Shown: piece by piece, positions 21,766 through 30,619 of the stretch
Layout of the letters: every line of letters starts with the position of its first letter
Position numbering within the stretch: the stretch's first letter is position 1
Assembly (NCBI RefSeq): GCF_002236115.1
Contig: NZ_NIWT01000007.1
Location: forward strand, 124,001 to 188,000
Source: Pseudomonas jessenii
GTDB lineage: Bacteria > Pseudomonadota > Gammaproteobacteria > Pseudomonadales > Pseudomonadaceae
Direction of reading: 5' to 3'
DNA: 64,000 bases
Translations under genes and position numbers: made by a program
The notes under the pieces: model-generated
What the model was told of the DNA's origin: nothing
Databases searched by the model: none
The model's input: the letters and a program-made list of their open reading frames with translations, nothing else

Positions 21766-24700
21766 CTAGAAATCCCGCTTGTAGAAGATGTCCAGCGAAC
21801 TGGCCACGCCGCCGGCGGCTTCGAGGTAGACCCTCTTGCTCAGTTTGTAGCGCAGGGCAATGGTATTGGCCGGTTCGAACACGCCGACGCCATAGCGCAG
21901 GCTGAGCTTCTCGGAAATATTGCCGCTGGCCACCACACTGGTGGCATCGCCACTGCCCTGGGTGTCCAGCTGGAAGTCCTGGATGCCCAGGTTCTTGGCG
22001 ATGCCGCTGGTCACCCCGGAGCTACCCATCAAGCCCAACCCGAGGGCCGCCTGGGCGAGCATGTTGTTGTCTTCGCCATTGCTGCTCAGCGGACGCCCGA
22101 GCACCAGATAGGACAGGGCCTGCTCCTGGCTCATGGCCGGTTCGGAGAAGATCTGCGTGGTCGGCTGCTCGGCGCTGCCACTCAAACGAATGCCGGCGAT
22201 GATGTCGTCGGTCTTGCGAATGGCCTCGATGTCCAGGTACGGCTGATCGATAGGACCTGCAAACAGCAAGCGTGCCCGGCGCACCGATAGCCGCTGGCCG
22301 TAGGCGCGATATCGCCCATCGTTGAGCCACAGCTCGCCACGGGTGTCCATGTTGTCGCCGATGTGCACATGCCCCTGCACATTCGCGGTCAGGCCAAATC
22401 CTGCAAAGCTCAGCTTGTCCTCACCGACCAGCACTTCGATGTCCATTTTCATTGCCAGCGGCGGCTTGCCCTCCTCGGTCTGCTGACCGACGATCACCGT
22501 GTCATCGGAGACCTTGACCGTCGATGGCGGCAACTCGCGAATGGTGATGTCGCCCCTGGGCACCAGCACTTTGCCGGCGATGGCCAACTCATCGCCCTTC
22601 ATCGAGATTTTCAGGTCAGGTGCGACTTCCAGCTTGGCGTAAGGCTCGACGGTGACTGGCAACTGCGAACCCTTGAGCGCCAGATCCACCACCAGCGCCT
22701 GGCCCCACGCGACGTTGCCGTTCAGGCTGCCATGCCCGGCCTTACCGCTGTCCCAGCCACCGTTCAGTTGCACGCTTTCACCGGCGATGAGCGCCTGGAG
22801 GTGCAGATTTTTCAGCTCCATCGGCAACTCAGGACCGGAGATCTGACCGTCGCTAAGTTGCAGGCTGCCATTGACCTGCGGTGCCAGCAGCCCACCGGAA
22901 ATCGTGCCGCTGCCATTCAAACGCCCGGTCAGTTTCTCGACCATCGGCACGAACGGTCGCGCCACCGACAGGTCCAGCCCGCTCAAGCGGAACGAGCCGC
23001 TCAACGGTTTGTTCTTCGGCAACGGATTGAGCTGCGCCTGCACCATCAGTTCGCCGAGTTTGCCACCGACGAAGTTGAGCTCGGTGTCGATGCGCTTGGG
23101 CGTGAGTTTGCTGGTGAGTTTCAGGGTCTGGTACGGGAAGTCCAGCCACTGATCCTTGTCCTTGATGCGCAACGTGCCACCGCCGGCATCGACGCTGACC
23201 TGGCCGTTCGGGCCACTGGCCGGCAGGTCCAGTTGCAGCTCGGCGTTGAGCCGGCCCTGCCAGGCGAAATCCTTCGGCAACCACTGCGCGAGGCTGTCGA
23301 TCGGGAATTGCTTGAGGTGATAACGCAGCTTCGGCTCGGGCATCAGGCGCGCGTCTTCACCGCAGAGGCTGGCCTGGCCGGAGGCCCAGCAATGGGCGCC
23401 AAAGGTGATTTTGCCGTCCGCCAGGCGTTCGAGTTTCGCCGGCCCTTGCAGCTTCCAGTCCTGGCCACCGGCCTGTACATCACCGCTGGCCAGGCGTCCG
23501 CGCCAATTGCCTTTGTCCAGCGCACCGTCCAGACCCAGCGCCAGTTTCAGCTTCGGCCCTTGCAGATCGAGGTTCAGCTTCTGGTTCTTGATATCGCCCT
23601 GGCCGCTGGCGGTCAGGGTTCCCAGTGAAGTGTCACCGGCCCGGATGCCGCTGCCCTTGAGGTCGACTTTCGCCCGTTGCGCACTGTCCAGCGTGGCGTC
23701 CAGGTTCAGGCTTTGCAGGCGATGGTCCTGGAAAGCCAGCTGCGAGCCTTGCAGGTCAAGCTTGCCTTGGGGCGCCTTGAGTGTGCCGGCGACATCCACG
23801 CGGCCATTGAGCTGGCCCCGCAGTTGCGGCCAGAGCTGGGCCAGGCGCGGCAACTTGAGATCGATCTGGCCGGCGAGTTTCTGCTGCAGGCTGCCTTTGC
23901 CGCTGATGCTGTTGTCGCCGAGGCGAACTTGCAGGGTATTGAGGTTCCATTGCTCGCCACGGCCATCGGCCTTGGCCTGGATCACCGCAGGCTGACCGCG
24001 CAGTTTGCCCTTGAGGTCCAGGTCGGCATTGAGGCTGAGCACCTCGTTCTTCATCTCGCCCGTGCTGCGCAACGGCCCGGCCAGTGTGCCCGGCAGCTCC
24101 GCGACCCAGTACGCCGGGTTGATCGCCGACAGGTCCAGCGCGGTGTCCCAGGCAATGCCGTCGGCAAATTGCAGGTTCAGGTGCCCTTCAGCCTTACCCT
24201 GCCCGGCCTGGAGTTGAATCTGTTGCAGATAGATTTTCGTCAGGTCGCCCGCGAAAGGGCTGGCCAGGGTGAAGGCGCCGGCCGGACCATCCGCCGCCGC
24301 GGCGAAATGCCCGAGGTACTTGCCGTCGGTGTAAGAGACTTCGCCGGTGAACGTGCGAAGCGCTACCTGCGGTTCGTCGATGAGCGGATAGAGCCTGTGC
24401 CACGGGAAATCCAGCCAGTCGATCTTCGCCTCGGCGCTCAAGCCCTTGCTCCAATCTAGCTGTCCGGTGAGCTTGAGGCTTTGCTTGTCGTTGGCGGTCA
24501 GGTCCAGCGCGGCGATCTGCGCGCCCTTGGCGTCGACCTTGCCTTGCAGCGCCAGGGTGACGGGCCCTTGCTCGGCGGGCAGCGTGGCTTTGCCGAGCAG
24601 CGCGTAGCCGTTCTTCAAGTCGCCTGCCCCCGTGAGTTCAAGCTGATTGAGTTGCAGGGTGTCCGGCAGATCGGCACTGGGCTTGAAGCCATCGGCGGTG

Positions 24701-25437
24701 ATCCGCACCTTGGCCGGCAGGTTTTCCACCAGCGGTTGCAGTTCGCCGGTCAGTTGCCCGTTGAGGTAACCGCTGCTGTCGGCGTTCAGGTTCAGGGTCT
24801 TGAGCAGGTCGCCGTCGACTTTCAGCGCCAGCGCCAGCGGCTCAGGCGTCGACAACAGGGTCAACTTGCCGGAGGCGCTGAGGGGCCAGTTGCCGGAAGG
24901 TTGCAACAGGCCGGAGAGGTTCAGGCTCAGATCATCGCGCTGTATCGATAGCGCGTCGATCTTCAAACCGGCCGTCGTCCAGTGCGCCGCCAATTGCATG
25001 CCCTTGAGCTCTTCGCTGCCGTTGAACAACAGGCTGCCGACCTTGATCTCTCCCAGTTCGAGGGCCAACGGTAACTTCAGCTCCGGGAGCGTGATCGGGC
25101 CGCTGCCTGGCTCTTCGGCACCCGGCGGGAACGTCAGGCTGACCTGATCGGCCTGCAATTGCTCGATGCACAGGGTCATGCGGGTCAGGCACAACGGCGA
25201 CCAGGCGAAAATCACCTTGCTCAGTTCAACCCGGTTGCTGTCCTGCTGCCACAGCACCCGGTCGGCACTCCACTGCCCGCCCAGCCGGCCCTGGAAGTTT
25301 TCCAGGGTCAAGCCCGGCACGAAACCCAATGCCCAGCGGCTGCCTGTCGCCGTACCCAGCACCGTGGCCAGCGTCAGGACAACCACTGCCACCAGCGCCA
25401 CCATCGTCAGCAGTGTTGCTTTCAAACCACGCTTCAC
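21766..25437 (-). CDS. tamB: Translocation and assembly module subunit TamB
   Basis: Giant inner-membrane-anchored periplasmic protein (1223 residues) thought to bridge the envelope, working with TamA in outer membrane protein assembly and/or phospholipid transport. There is a single N-terminal anchor (about 7-30). A long repetitive beta-rich region follows, full of alternating L/G/K/D motifs. The C-terminal DUF490 region contains GRYRAYGQRLSVRRARLLFAG and ends with aromatic RDF, as in outer-membrane-interacting proteins. Its start overlaps the tamA stop by 4 bases. Length fits the family (about 1200-1300). Confidence 0.96.
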   Translation of the reverse strand: MKRGLKATLLTMVALVAVVVLTLATVLGTATGSRWALGFVPGLTLENFQGRLGGQWSADRVLWQQDSNRVELSKVIFAWSPLCLTRMTLCIEQLQADQVSLTFPPGAEEPGSGPITLPELKLPLALELGEIKVGSLLFNGSEELKGMQLAAHWTTAGLKIDALSIQRDDLSLNLSGLLQPSGNWPLSASGKLTLLSTPEPLALALKVDGDLLKTLNLNADSSGYLNGQLTGELQPLVENLPAKVRITADGFKPSADLPDTLQLNQLELTGAGDLKNGYALLGKATLPAEQGPVTLALQGKVDAKGAQIAALDLTANDKQSLKLTGQLDWSKGLSAEAKIDWLDFPWHRLYPLIDEPQVALRTFTGEVSYTDGKYLGHFAAAADGPAGAFTLASPFAGDLTKIYLQQIQLQAGQGKAEGHLNLQFADGIAWDTALDLSAINPAYWVAELPGTLAGPLRSTGEMKNEVLSLNADLDLKGKLRGQPAVIQAKADGRGEQWNLNTLQVRLGDNSISGKGSLQQKLAGQIDLKLPRLAQLWPQLRGQLNGRVDVAGTLKAPQGKLDLQGSQLAFQDHRLQSLNLDATLDSAQRAKVDLKGSGIRAGDTSLGTLTASGQGDIKNQKLNLDLQGPKLKLALGLDGALDKGNWRGRLASGDVQAGGQDWKLQGPAKLERLADGKITFGAHCWASGQASLCGEDARLMPEPKLRYHLKQFPIDSLAQWLPKDFAWQGRLNAELQLDLPASGPNGQVSVDAGGGTLRIKDKDQWLDFPYQTLKLTSKLTPKRIDTELNFVGGKLGELMVQAQLNPLPKNKPLSGSFRLSGLDLSVARPFVPMVEKLTGRLNGSGTISGGLLAPQVNGSLQLSDGQISGPELPMELKNLHLQALIAGESVQLNGGWDSGKAGHGSLNGNVAWGQALVVDLALKGSQLPVTVEPYAKLEVAPDLKISMKGDELAIAGKVLVPRGDITIRELPPSTVKVSDDTVIVGQQTEEGKPPLAMKMDIEVLVGEDKLSFAGFGLTANVQGHVHIGDNMDTRGELWLNDGRYRAYGQRLSVRRARLLFAGPIDQPYLDIEAIRKTDDIIAGIRLSGSAEQPTTQIFSEPAMSQEQALSYLVLGRPLSSNGEDNNMLAQAALGLGLMGSSGVTSGIAKNLGIQDFQLDTQGSGDATSVVASGNISEKLSLRYGVGVFEPANTIALRYKLSKRVYLEAAGGVASSLDIFYKRDF

Positions 25438-27161
25438 AGCTCAGGCCCCATGGAAAAGTGCAGTCGAATACCGCCATCGTCGTCCAGCGCGTGGGCCAGG
25501 TCGAGGCGGATCGGCCCCACCGGCGATACCCAGCGCACGCCGATACCGACCCCGGTCTTGAGGTTCGGCAGTTCGAGCGTGTTGAAGGAGTTGCCCTGAT
25601 CGACAAAAGTCGCGATCCGCCATTTTTCGGCGATGGAATACTGATACTCCGCGCTGGCGGCGACCATGTAGCGGCCACCAATGCGGTCGCCGTCGGAGTT
25701 TTCCGGGGACAGGCTCTGATAGTCGTAGCCACGCACGCTCTGATCGCCACCGGCGAAGAAGCGCAGCGATGGCGGCACCGATTTGAAGCCGTTGGTGGCA
25801 CTGCCGCCGACCTGCACCCGCCCGAGGAGGCGGTGTTTATCGAACACCGTCGTCAGGCCTTTGACCAATGCCGTGCCGTAGAGCACGTTGCTGTCGGAAC
25901 CCAGACCTTCCTTGGCCACTTTGGATTCGAATTGCAGGCGATAGCCGTTGTGCGGGTCGATGCGGTTGTCGCTTTTGAGGTACGAATAGCTCACACCGGG
26001 CATCAGCAAGGTACTGAGTCCCGAGTCATCGCCCAGTTGGTAATCCTCGCGCTGCCACTTCAGCGACACCACCCGTTGCCAGCCGCTGGGCAGTTTGCTG
26101 TGCCACTCGGGGCCGAGGGTCAGGAGCTTGCTGTGGCTGTCCTTATCGGCGATTTCTTCATTCTGGTAGCCACCGGCAAAACGCAGTTTGTCGGTCAGTG
26201 GCGGGTCCAGCGGAATGTCGTAGAACAGCCCGACGTTTTGCCGAGGTGCCGAGACTTCGGTTTCCCAGCCATAACTGTGCCCTTGCGCGTTGACCCAGTG
26301 CCGGGTCCAGTTGGCCTTGGCCCGCGGGCCGACGTCGGTGGAGAAACCCAGGCCCAGGCCCATGGTCCGCGGCTTGCGGGTTTCGAGCTTGACGTCCACC
26401 GGGATCGCCTCGTCCCTGGACGCCGTGGGTGCCGCGTCCACGCGCACGCCTTCGAAGTAGCCGCTCGATTGCAGGTTCTGGTTGAGTTCGGCGATCAGTT
26501 CCGAGTCATACGGCGTGCCGGTCTTGAACGGCACCATGCGTTGCAGCAACTCGTCATCGAACGGCGTATCGCCCTCGAAACTGACCTTGCCCAAGGTATA
26601 GCGCGGACCGCTTTCATAGATCAGTTCGATATCGGCGACGCCGGCACGGGGGTCGACCGACAGTTTTGAACGGGTGAAACGGCCGCTGAAAAAGCCATAA
26701 CGCGAAGCCTGATTCTGGATCAGGCGCTTGGCGTCCTCGTAATGCCCATGGTTGAGCACGGCGCCGGGCTTGAGCGCGTCGCTTTTGGGAATTCGAAAGG
26801 ACTTGAGGGAGGCTGCCGGACCGTCGACACGTACCGTGACGTTGCGCAAGTGCACCGGCTCGCCGGGGTCGACCGTCAACACCAGGCGCGGCTTTTCGCC
26901 GCCCTTCACTTCACTGTCGATGTGCGGCTGATAATAGCCCAAGGCCTGGGCGGCCTTGCGCGCCTGTTCTTCGGCGCCACGGCTGAAGCGCAGCAACGCT
27001 TCTTCATCGCGATCGCCGAGGCTGCCGATATAGCCTTCGATATTGGCTTTCAGCTCGTCATTGGACGGTTTGATCCGTACATCCAAATCGCTTTGTGCCA
27101 GCGCTGCGCAGCTGGTCATCAGCATCAGCACACCGCTGGTAATTCTTCCTGGAAACTTCAT
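25434..27161 (-). CDS. tamA: Translocation and assembly module subunit TamA (Omp85 family)
   Basis: Outer membrane protein of 575 residues: signal peptide (cleaved after AALAQ, about residue 23), three POTRA domains (about 25-265) and a C-terminal 16-strand barrel (about 270-575). The Omp85 signature RGYDYQSLSPE (about 470) is present, and the last residue region FSMGPEL is barrel-like. The ATG at 27161 is chosen so the signal peptide is intact; a GTG 18 bp upstream is an alternative. No strong ribosome site is visible for either. It is the first gene of the tamA-tamB operon. Confidence 0.95.
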   Translation of the reverse strand: MKFPGRITSGVLMLMTSCAALAQSDLDVRIKPSNDELKANIEGYIGSLGDRDEEALLRFSRGAEEQARKAAQALGYYQPHIDSEVKGGEKPRLVLTVDPGEPVHLRNVTVRVDGPAASLKSFRIPKSDALKPGAVLNHGHYEDAKRLIQNQASRYGFFSGRFTRSKLSVDPRAGVADIELIYESGPRYTLGKVSFEGDTPFDDELLQRMVPFKTGTPYDSELIAELNQNLQSSGYFEGVRVDAAPTASRDEAIPVDVKLETRKPRTMGLGLGFSTDVGPRAKANWTRHWVNAQGHSYGWETEVSAPRQNVGLFYDIPLDPPLTDKLRFAGGYQNEEIADKDSHSKLLTLGPEWHSKLPSGWQRVVSLKWQREDYQLGDDSGLSTLLMPGVSYSYLKSDNRIDPHNGYRLQFESKVAKEGLGSDSNVLYGTALVKGLTTVFDKHRLLGRVQVGGSATNGFKSVPPSLRFFAGGDQSVRGYDYQSLSPENSDGDRIGGRYMVAASAEYQYSIAEKWRIATFVDQGNSFNTLELPNLKTGVGIGVRWVSPVGPIRLDLAHALDDDGGIRLHFSMGPEL

Positions 27162-27226
27162 AGGCGCGGATGCTATCACGAGCTTGAGAACGTGATAGAG
27201 CCTGACATGCCCGGAAAGTTCGAGGT

Positions 27227-27877
27227 TCAGGCCGTTGCCGTGTGTAACACCTGGGGATTGGGGTGAAAAAACACGTGCTCGCGAATCGGTCCTACGGCAA
27301 CTTCACCGATTTCCTGATAGCCCTGGCGCTTATAGAACTCCAGGTAGCGAGGGTTCCCTGTATCGAGGATCACGCCCTGTGAATTTTCATCCACTGCGCA
27401 CCAGTTGTGCACGGCTTGCAATAGTTGTTCACCGAAATGTTTTCCCTGGAACTGCGGATGAACCCCCAGCAACGGCAGGACGTGCACCGAGTCGTTTGGC
27501 ACACAGGCTTCCACGGCAGCGTGATACTCGAGGTAGCGACGGGTGCAGCGAAATCCCGTACTGAGCACCATGCGCAGGCGCCAGGCCCAACTTTCGGTGA
27601 CGCCGAGGCGACGTTGTGGCGGTGCGATCAGGGCGATGCCGATCAGGCGGTCGTTGACCAGCAGGCCGATGGCCGGCAGGTCCTGAAAAAAGTGCTGGGT
27701 CACCAACTCGCGCACTGTGGCGCGAACCCGCTGTTCGTAGCCGGGGCGCTCGGCTTCGAACAGATAGCCGAAAGTCGGCTCGTGTCGATAAGCCTGGTAC
27801 AGCAACGAACGCGCTTCGCGGCCGTAGCCGCTGTCGAGCATGTGAATATCGGCGATGGCGGTCGAGGTTTCGGGCAT
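27227..27877 (-). CDS. GNAT-family N-acetyltransferase
   Basis: Cytoplasmic 216-residue protein with a GNAT fold. The acetyl-CoA binding motif A is visible as LPLLGVHPQFQGKHFGEQLL (about 135-154), containing the Q-G-K-G/H-like pyrophosphate loop. LDTGNPRYLEFYKRQGY (about 172-190) is the typical C-terminal strand and helix. The ATG at 27877 has GGGGAGA about 8 nt upstream. The acetylated substrate cannot be deduced. Confidence 0.88.
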   Translation of the reverse strand: MPETSTAIADIHMLDSGYGREARSLLYQAYRHEPTFGYLFEAERPGYEQRVRATVRELVTQHFFQDLPAIGLLVNDRLIGIALIAPPQRRLGVTESWAWRLRMVLSTGFRCTRRYLEYHAAVEACVPNDSVHVLPLLGVHPQFQGKHFGEQLLQAVHNWCAVDENSQGVILDTGNPRYLEFYKRQGYQEIGEVAVGPIREHVFFHPNPQVLHTATA

Positions 27878-27998
27878 GACGGTTGATCTCCCCGGCACAG
27901 CTCGGGTGGCTGCACTCTTGTTGTTACGAGCCTGTTGGCGCTGACACAGTTCCTTACAGATCCGCAATCAGTGTAGGCAATGAAACCGCCTTTGCTTT

Positions 27999-28024
27999 TG
28001 TGGGAGCGAGCTTGCTCGCGATGA
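27999..28024. repeat. Single REP sequence
   Basis: One copy of GTGGGAGCGAGCTTGCTCGC followed by GATG; no inverted partner within 150 bp. Confidence 0.85.
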
Positions 28025-28134
28025 GGCCATCACTATCGACGCAAAGCTGACAGGCAAAACCGAATCCCCTCACCCCACACTGGCCCGATTCCCACATGTC
28101 AGCTAGCATCGCCCTTTTGCCAGGACTGCCGACC

Positions 28135-28947
28135 ATGAAGATCGTCTCCTTCAACATCAACGGGCTGCGCGCCCGCCCCCATCAGCTGGCGGCGCTGATC
28201 GAAAAGCACCAGCCCGATGTGATCGGCTTGCAGGAAACCAAGGTCCACGACGAACAGTTCCCGCTGGCCGAGGTGCAGGCCCTGGGTTATCACGTGTACT
28301 TCCACGGGCAAAAAGGCCATTACGGCGTTGCCCTGCTCTCGCGCCAGGAGCCGCTGGCCCTGCATAAAGGTTTCGCCACCGACGAAGAAGACGCCCAACG
28401 ACGCTTCATCTGGGGCACCTTCGCCGACGCCAACGGCGTACCGGTGACCATCATGAACGGTTATTTCCCACAGGGCGAAAGCCGCGACCACCCGACCAAG
28501 TTCCCGGCCAAGCAGCGTTTCTACGGCGATTTGCAGCAATTGCTGGAAAGCCAGTTCAAGAACGACCAGCCGCTGGTGGTGATGGGCGATGTGAACATTT
28601 CCCCGGAAGACTGCGACATCGGCATCGGCCCGGACAACATGAAGCGCTGGCTGAAAACCGGCAAGTGCAGCTTCCTGCCGGAAGAGCGCGAGTGGATGGC
28701 CCGTCTGAAAAACTGGGGCCTGGTCGACAGTTTCCGTCACTTGAACCCGGACGTGACCGACACCTTCAGCTGGTTCGACTATCGCAGCCGTGGCTTCGAA
28801 GACGAGCCCAAACGTGGCCTGCGCATCGACCTGATCCTCGCCTCCCACGGCCTGTTGCCACGGGTGAAGGCCGCCGGTGTGGACTATGAACTGCGAGGCA
28901 TGGAAAAACCTTCGGACCATGCGCCGATCTGGCTTGAGTTGAGCTGA
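28135..28947 (+). CDS. xthA: Exodeoxyribonuclease III
   Basis: AP endonuclease/3'-5' exonuclease of base excision repair, 270 residues. The catalytic blocks are FNINGLRAR (about 5-13), GLQETKV (about 31-37, metal-binding Glu), MGDVNISPEDCDIG (about 150-163) and the final SDHAPIW (catalytic Asp-His, about 261-267). The ATG at 28135 starts at the exact family N terminus MKIVSFNIN. A longer frame exists but adds unrelated residues. Confidence 0.96.
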   Translation: MKIVSFNINGLRARPHQLAALIEKHQPDVIGLQETKVHDEQFPLAEVQALGYHVYFHGQKGHYGVALLSRQEPLALHKGFATDEEDAQRRFIWGTFADANGVPVTIMNGYFPQGESRDHPTKFPAKQRFYGDLQQLLESQFKNDQPLVVMGDVNISPEDCDIGIGPDNMKRWLKTGKCSFLPEEREWMARLKNWGLVDSFRHLNPDVTDTFSWFDYRSRGFEDEPKRGLRIDLILASHGLLPRVKAAGVDYELRGMEKPSDHAPIWLELS

Positions 28948-28965
28948 TTCAGGACCAACCACAAT

Positions 28966-29001
28966 CCCCTGTGGGAGCGAGCTTGCTCGCTCCCACAGGG
29001 G
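28966..29001. repeat. Perfect 36-bp palindrome made of two fused REP halves
   Basis: A 17-bp arm, CCCCTGTGGGAGCGAGC, is followed by TT and its exact reverse complement. The element consists of two copies of the outer REP half joined head to head, with the usual GCGATGG end and REPIN middle missing. It could form a strong hairpin in the xthA 3' region but has no T-run after it. Confidence 0.92.
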
Positions 29002-29083
29002 ACCACCACTGCAATTTGTCATTTTTCGGAAACCTTACTGACTTAATCTCCCGACACCTCCTTTGGCTTTATAAGGTGCCGGC

Positions 29084-30424
29084 ATGATGCTGCGCGTGTT
29101 GTTCCTGTTGATGCTGTGCACGGGCTTGCCGCAGGCGGCCTCGGCCGGCGACTTGCCGACACCCGAACACGGCCCGGCGCTGCGGATTCAGGGTTCCAAC
29201 ACCATCGGTGCGGCATTGGGGCCGGCGCTGGTCGAGGGTCTGTTGAGTGAACAGGGCCTGCGCAAGATCCGCCGTGAAACCCCGGACACCGCCAACGAAC
29301 TGCGCATCGTCGGCGAAACCGTTCAGGGCCGTCGGGTCGTGGTGGAGGTAGCGGCCCATGGTTCCAGCACCGGTTTCACTGCACTCAAAGCAGCCAGCGC
29401 CGATCTGGCCGCCTCGTCGCGCCCGATCAAGGACAGCGAACTGGCCAGCCTGCAATCGCTCGGTGACCTGAAAAGCCCGAGCGCCGAACAGGTCATTGCC
29501 ATCGATGGCCTGGCGATCATCCTTCATCCGGACAATCCGCTGAACCAACTCGACACCGTGCAACTGGCGCGCATTTTCAGTGGCGAGGTGAAGAGCTGGG
29601 AAGACATTGGCGGTCGCGGCGGGCCGATTCATCTGTATGCACGGGATAATCAGTCCGGGACCTACGACACCTTCAAGGAACTGGTCCTCAGCGGCCACGC
29701 GAAAACCCTCGGCAGTGCGGCGAAGCGCTTCGAGTCCAGCGAACAACTGTCCGATGCGGTCAGCGCGGACCCGCAAGGCATCGGTTTCATCGGTTTGCCC
29801 TACGTGCGCCAGGCTAAAGCCGTGGCCATTGTCGACGGTCAATCGCAAGCCATGCCGCCGCTCAACAGCCTGATTGCCACGGAAGATTATCCGCTGTCCC
29901 GTCGGCTGTTCTTCTATCTGCCACCCAACGGAAAAAATCCCTGGGCCAATGCCCTGGTGGCGTTTGCCCAAAGCACTAAGGGTCAGGCCATTGTGGCCGC
30001 CAACGGTTTTATTGCCCAAACCGTCCAGGCCATGGCCGTTACCCCCAATGCGCTGATGCCAGAGGGTTATCAGGCGCTAAGCAGACATGCTCAACGGTTG
30101 TCGGTGAACTTCCGTTTCGAGGAAGGCAGCGCCACCCTGGACAACAAGGCCCGACAAGACCTGTGGCGGGTGCTCGACTATATAAAGCAGCACGACAAAA
30201 CGGCTGGGCAAGTGACGCTGGTGGGGTTTGGCGATGCCAAGAGCGACCCGGCGCGCGCCGATCTGTTGTCGAAGCTGCGGGCCATGGCGGTACGGCGGGA
30301 GTTGGTGAAGAGCGGCGTGGTGTTTCGCGATATTCGCGGATTCGGTGCCGAAATGCCGGTGGCGGCCAATAGCGCCGATGAGGGAAGGATCAAGAATCGG
30401 CGGGTTGAGGTTTGGGTGTATTGA
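29084..30424 (+). CDS. Phosphate-binding-like (PBP) domain fused to an OmpA-type domain, exported
   Basis: A 446-residue secreted protein. The signal peptide (hydrophobic LFLLMLCTGLPQAASA) ends near residue 21. A PstS-like substrate-binding domain follows (about 32-310): IQGSNTIG corresponds to the phosphate-binding loop, and ARDNQSGTYDTFKELVL is characteristic. The C-terminal OmpA-like peptidoglycan-binding domain (about 340-446) contains FRFEEGSATLD, VTLVGFGDAKSD and KNRRVEVWVY. The fusion suggests a wall-tethered periplasmic ligand-binding protein. There is no neighbouring pst transporter, so a transport role is not supported. Start could be the ATG at 29084 or the adjacent one at 29087. 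Confidence 0.85.
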   Translation: MMLRVLFLLMLCTGLPQAASAGDLPTPEHGPALRIQGSNTIGAALGPALVEGLLSEQGLRKIRRETPDTANELRIVGETVQGRRVVVEVAAHGSSTGFTALKAASADLAASSRPIKDSELASLQSLGDLKSPSAEQVIAIDGLAIILHPDNPLNQLDTVQLARIFSGEVKSWEDIGGRGGPIHLYARDNQSGTYDTFKELVLSGHAKTLGSAAKRFESSEQLSDAVSADPQGIGFIGLPYVRQAKAVAIVDGQSQAMPPLNSLIATEDYPLSRRLFFYLPPNGKNPWANALVAFAQSTKGQAIVAANGFIAQTVQAMAVTPNALMPEGYQALSRHAQRLSVNFRFEEGSATLDNKARQDLWRVLDYIKQHDKTAGQVTLVGFGDAKSDPARADLLSKLRAMAVRRELVKSGVVFRDIRGFGAEMPVAANSADEGRIKNRRVEVWVY

Positions 30425-30441
30425 ACTGAAATGCGAACAAA

Positions 30442-30588
30442 TGTGGCGAGGGGGCTTGTCGGAACGCCGCACCGCCCCGTTCGGCTGCGAAGCAGTCGCG
30501 AATCATCCACCGCGTTGCATCAGAGCCAACACGGTGAATGGATTCAGGCCCGCTTCGCGGTCCAACGGGGGCAAGCCCCCTCGCCACA
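30442..30588. repeat. REPIN of the GTGGCGAGGGGGC class
   Basis: Left arm TGTGGCGAGGGGGCTTG (damaged after it), right arm CAAGCCCCCTCGCCACA. The long middle (about 95 bp) has its own inverted pieces (GCTGCGAAGC, GCTTCGCGG). It lies between the PBP-OmpA gene and the acyl-CoA dehydrogenase. Confidence 0.85.
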
Positions 30589-30619
30589 AATACTCACGGC
30601 CCACAAATTCTTTGCGGTC

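Noticed and set aside
28966..29001. The 36-bp palindrome as an intrinsic terminator of xthA
   Set aside because: The stem is strong but no T-run follows on either strand, and it is plainly made of REP sequence.
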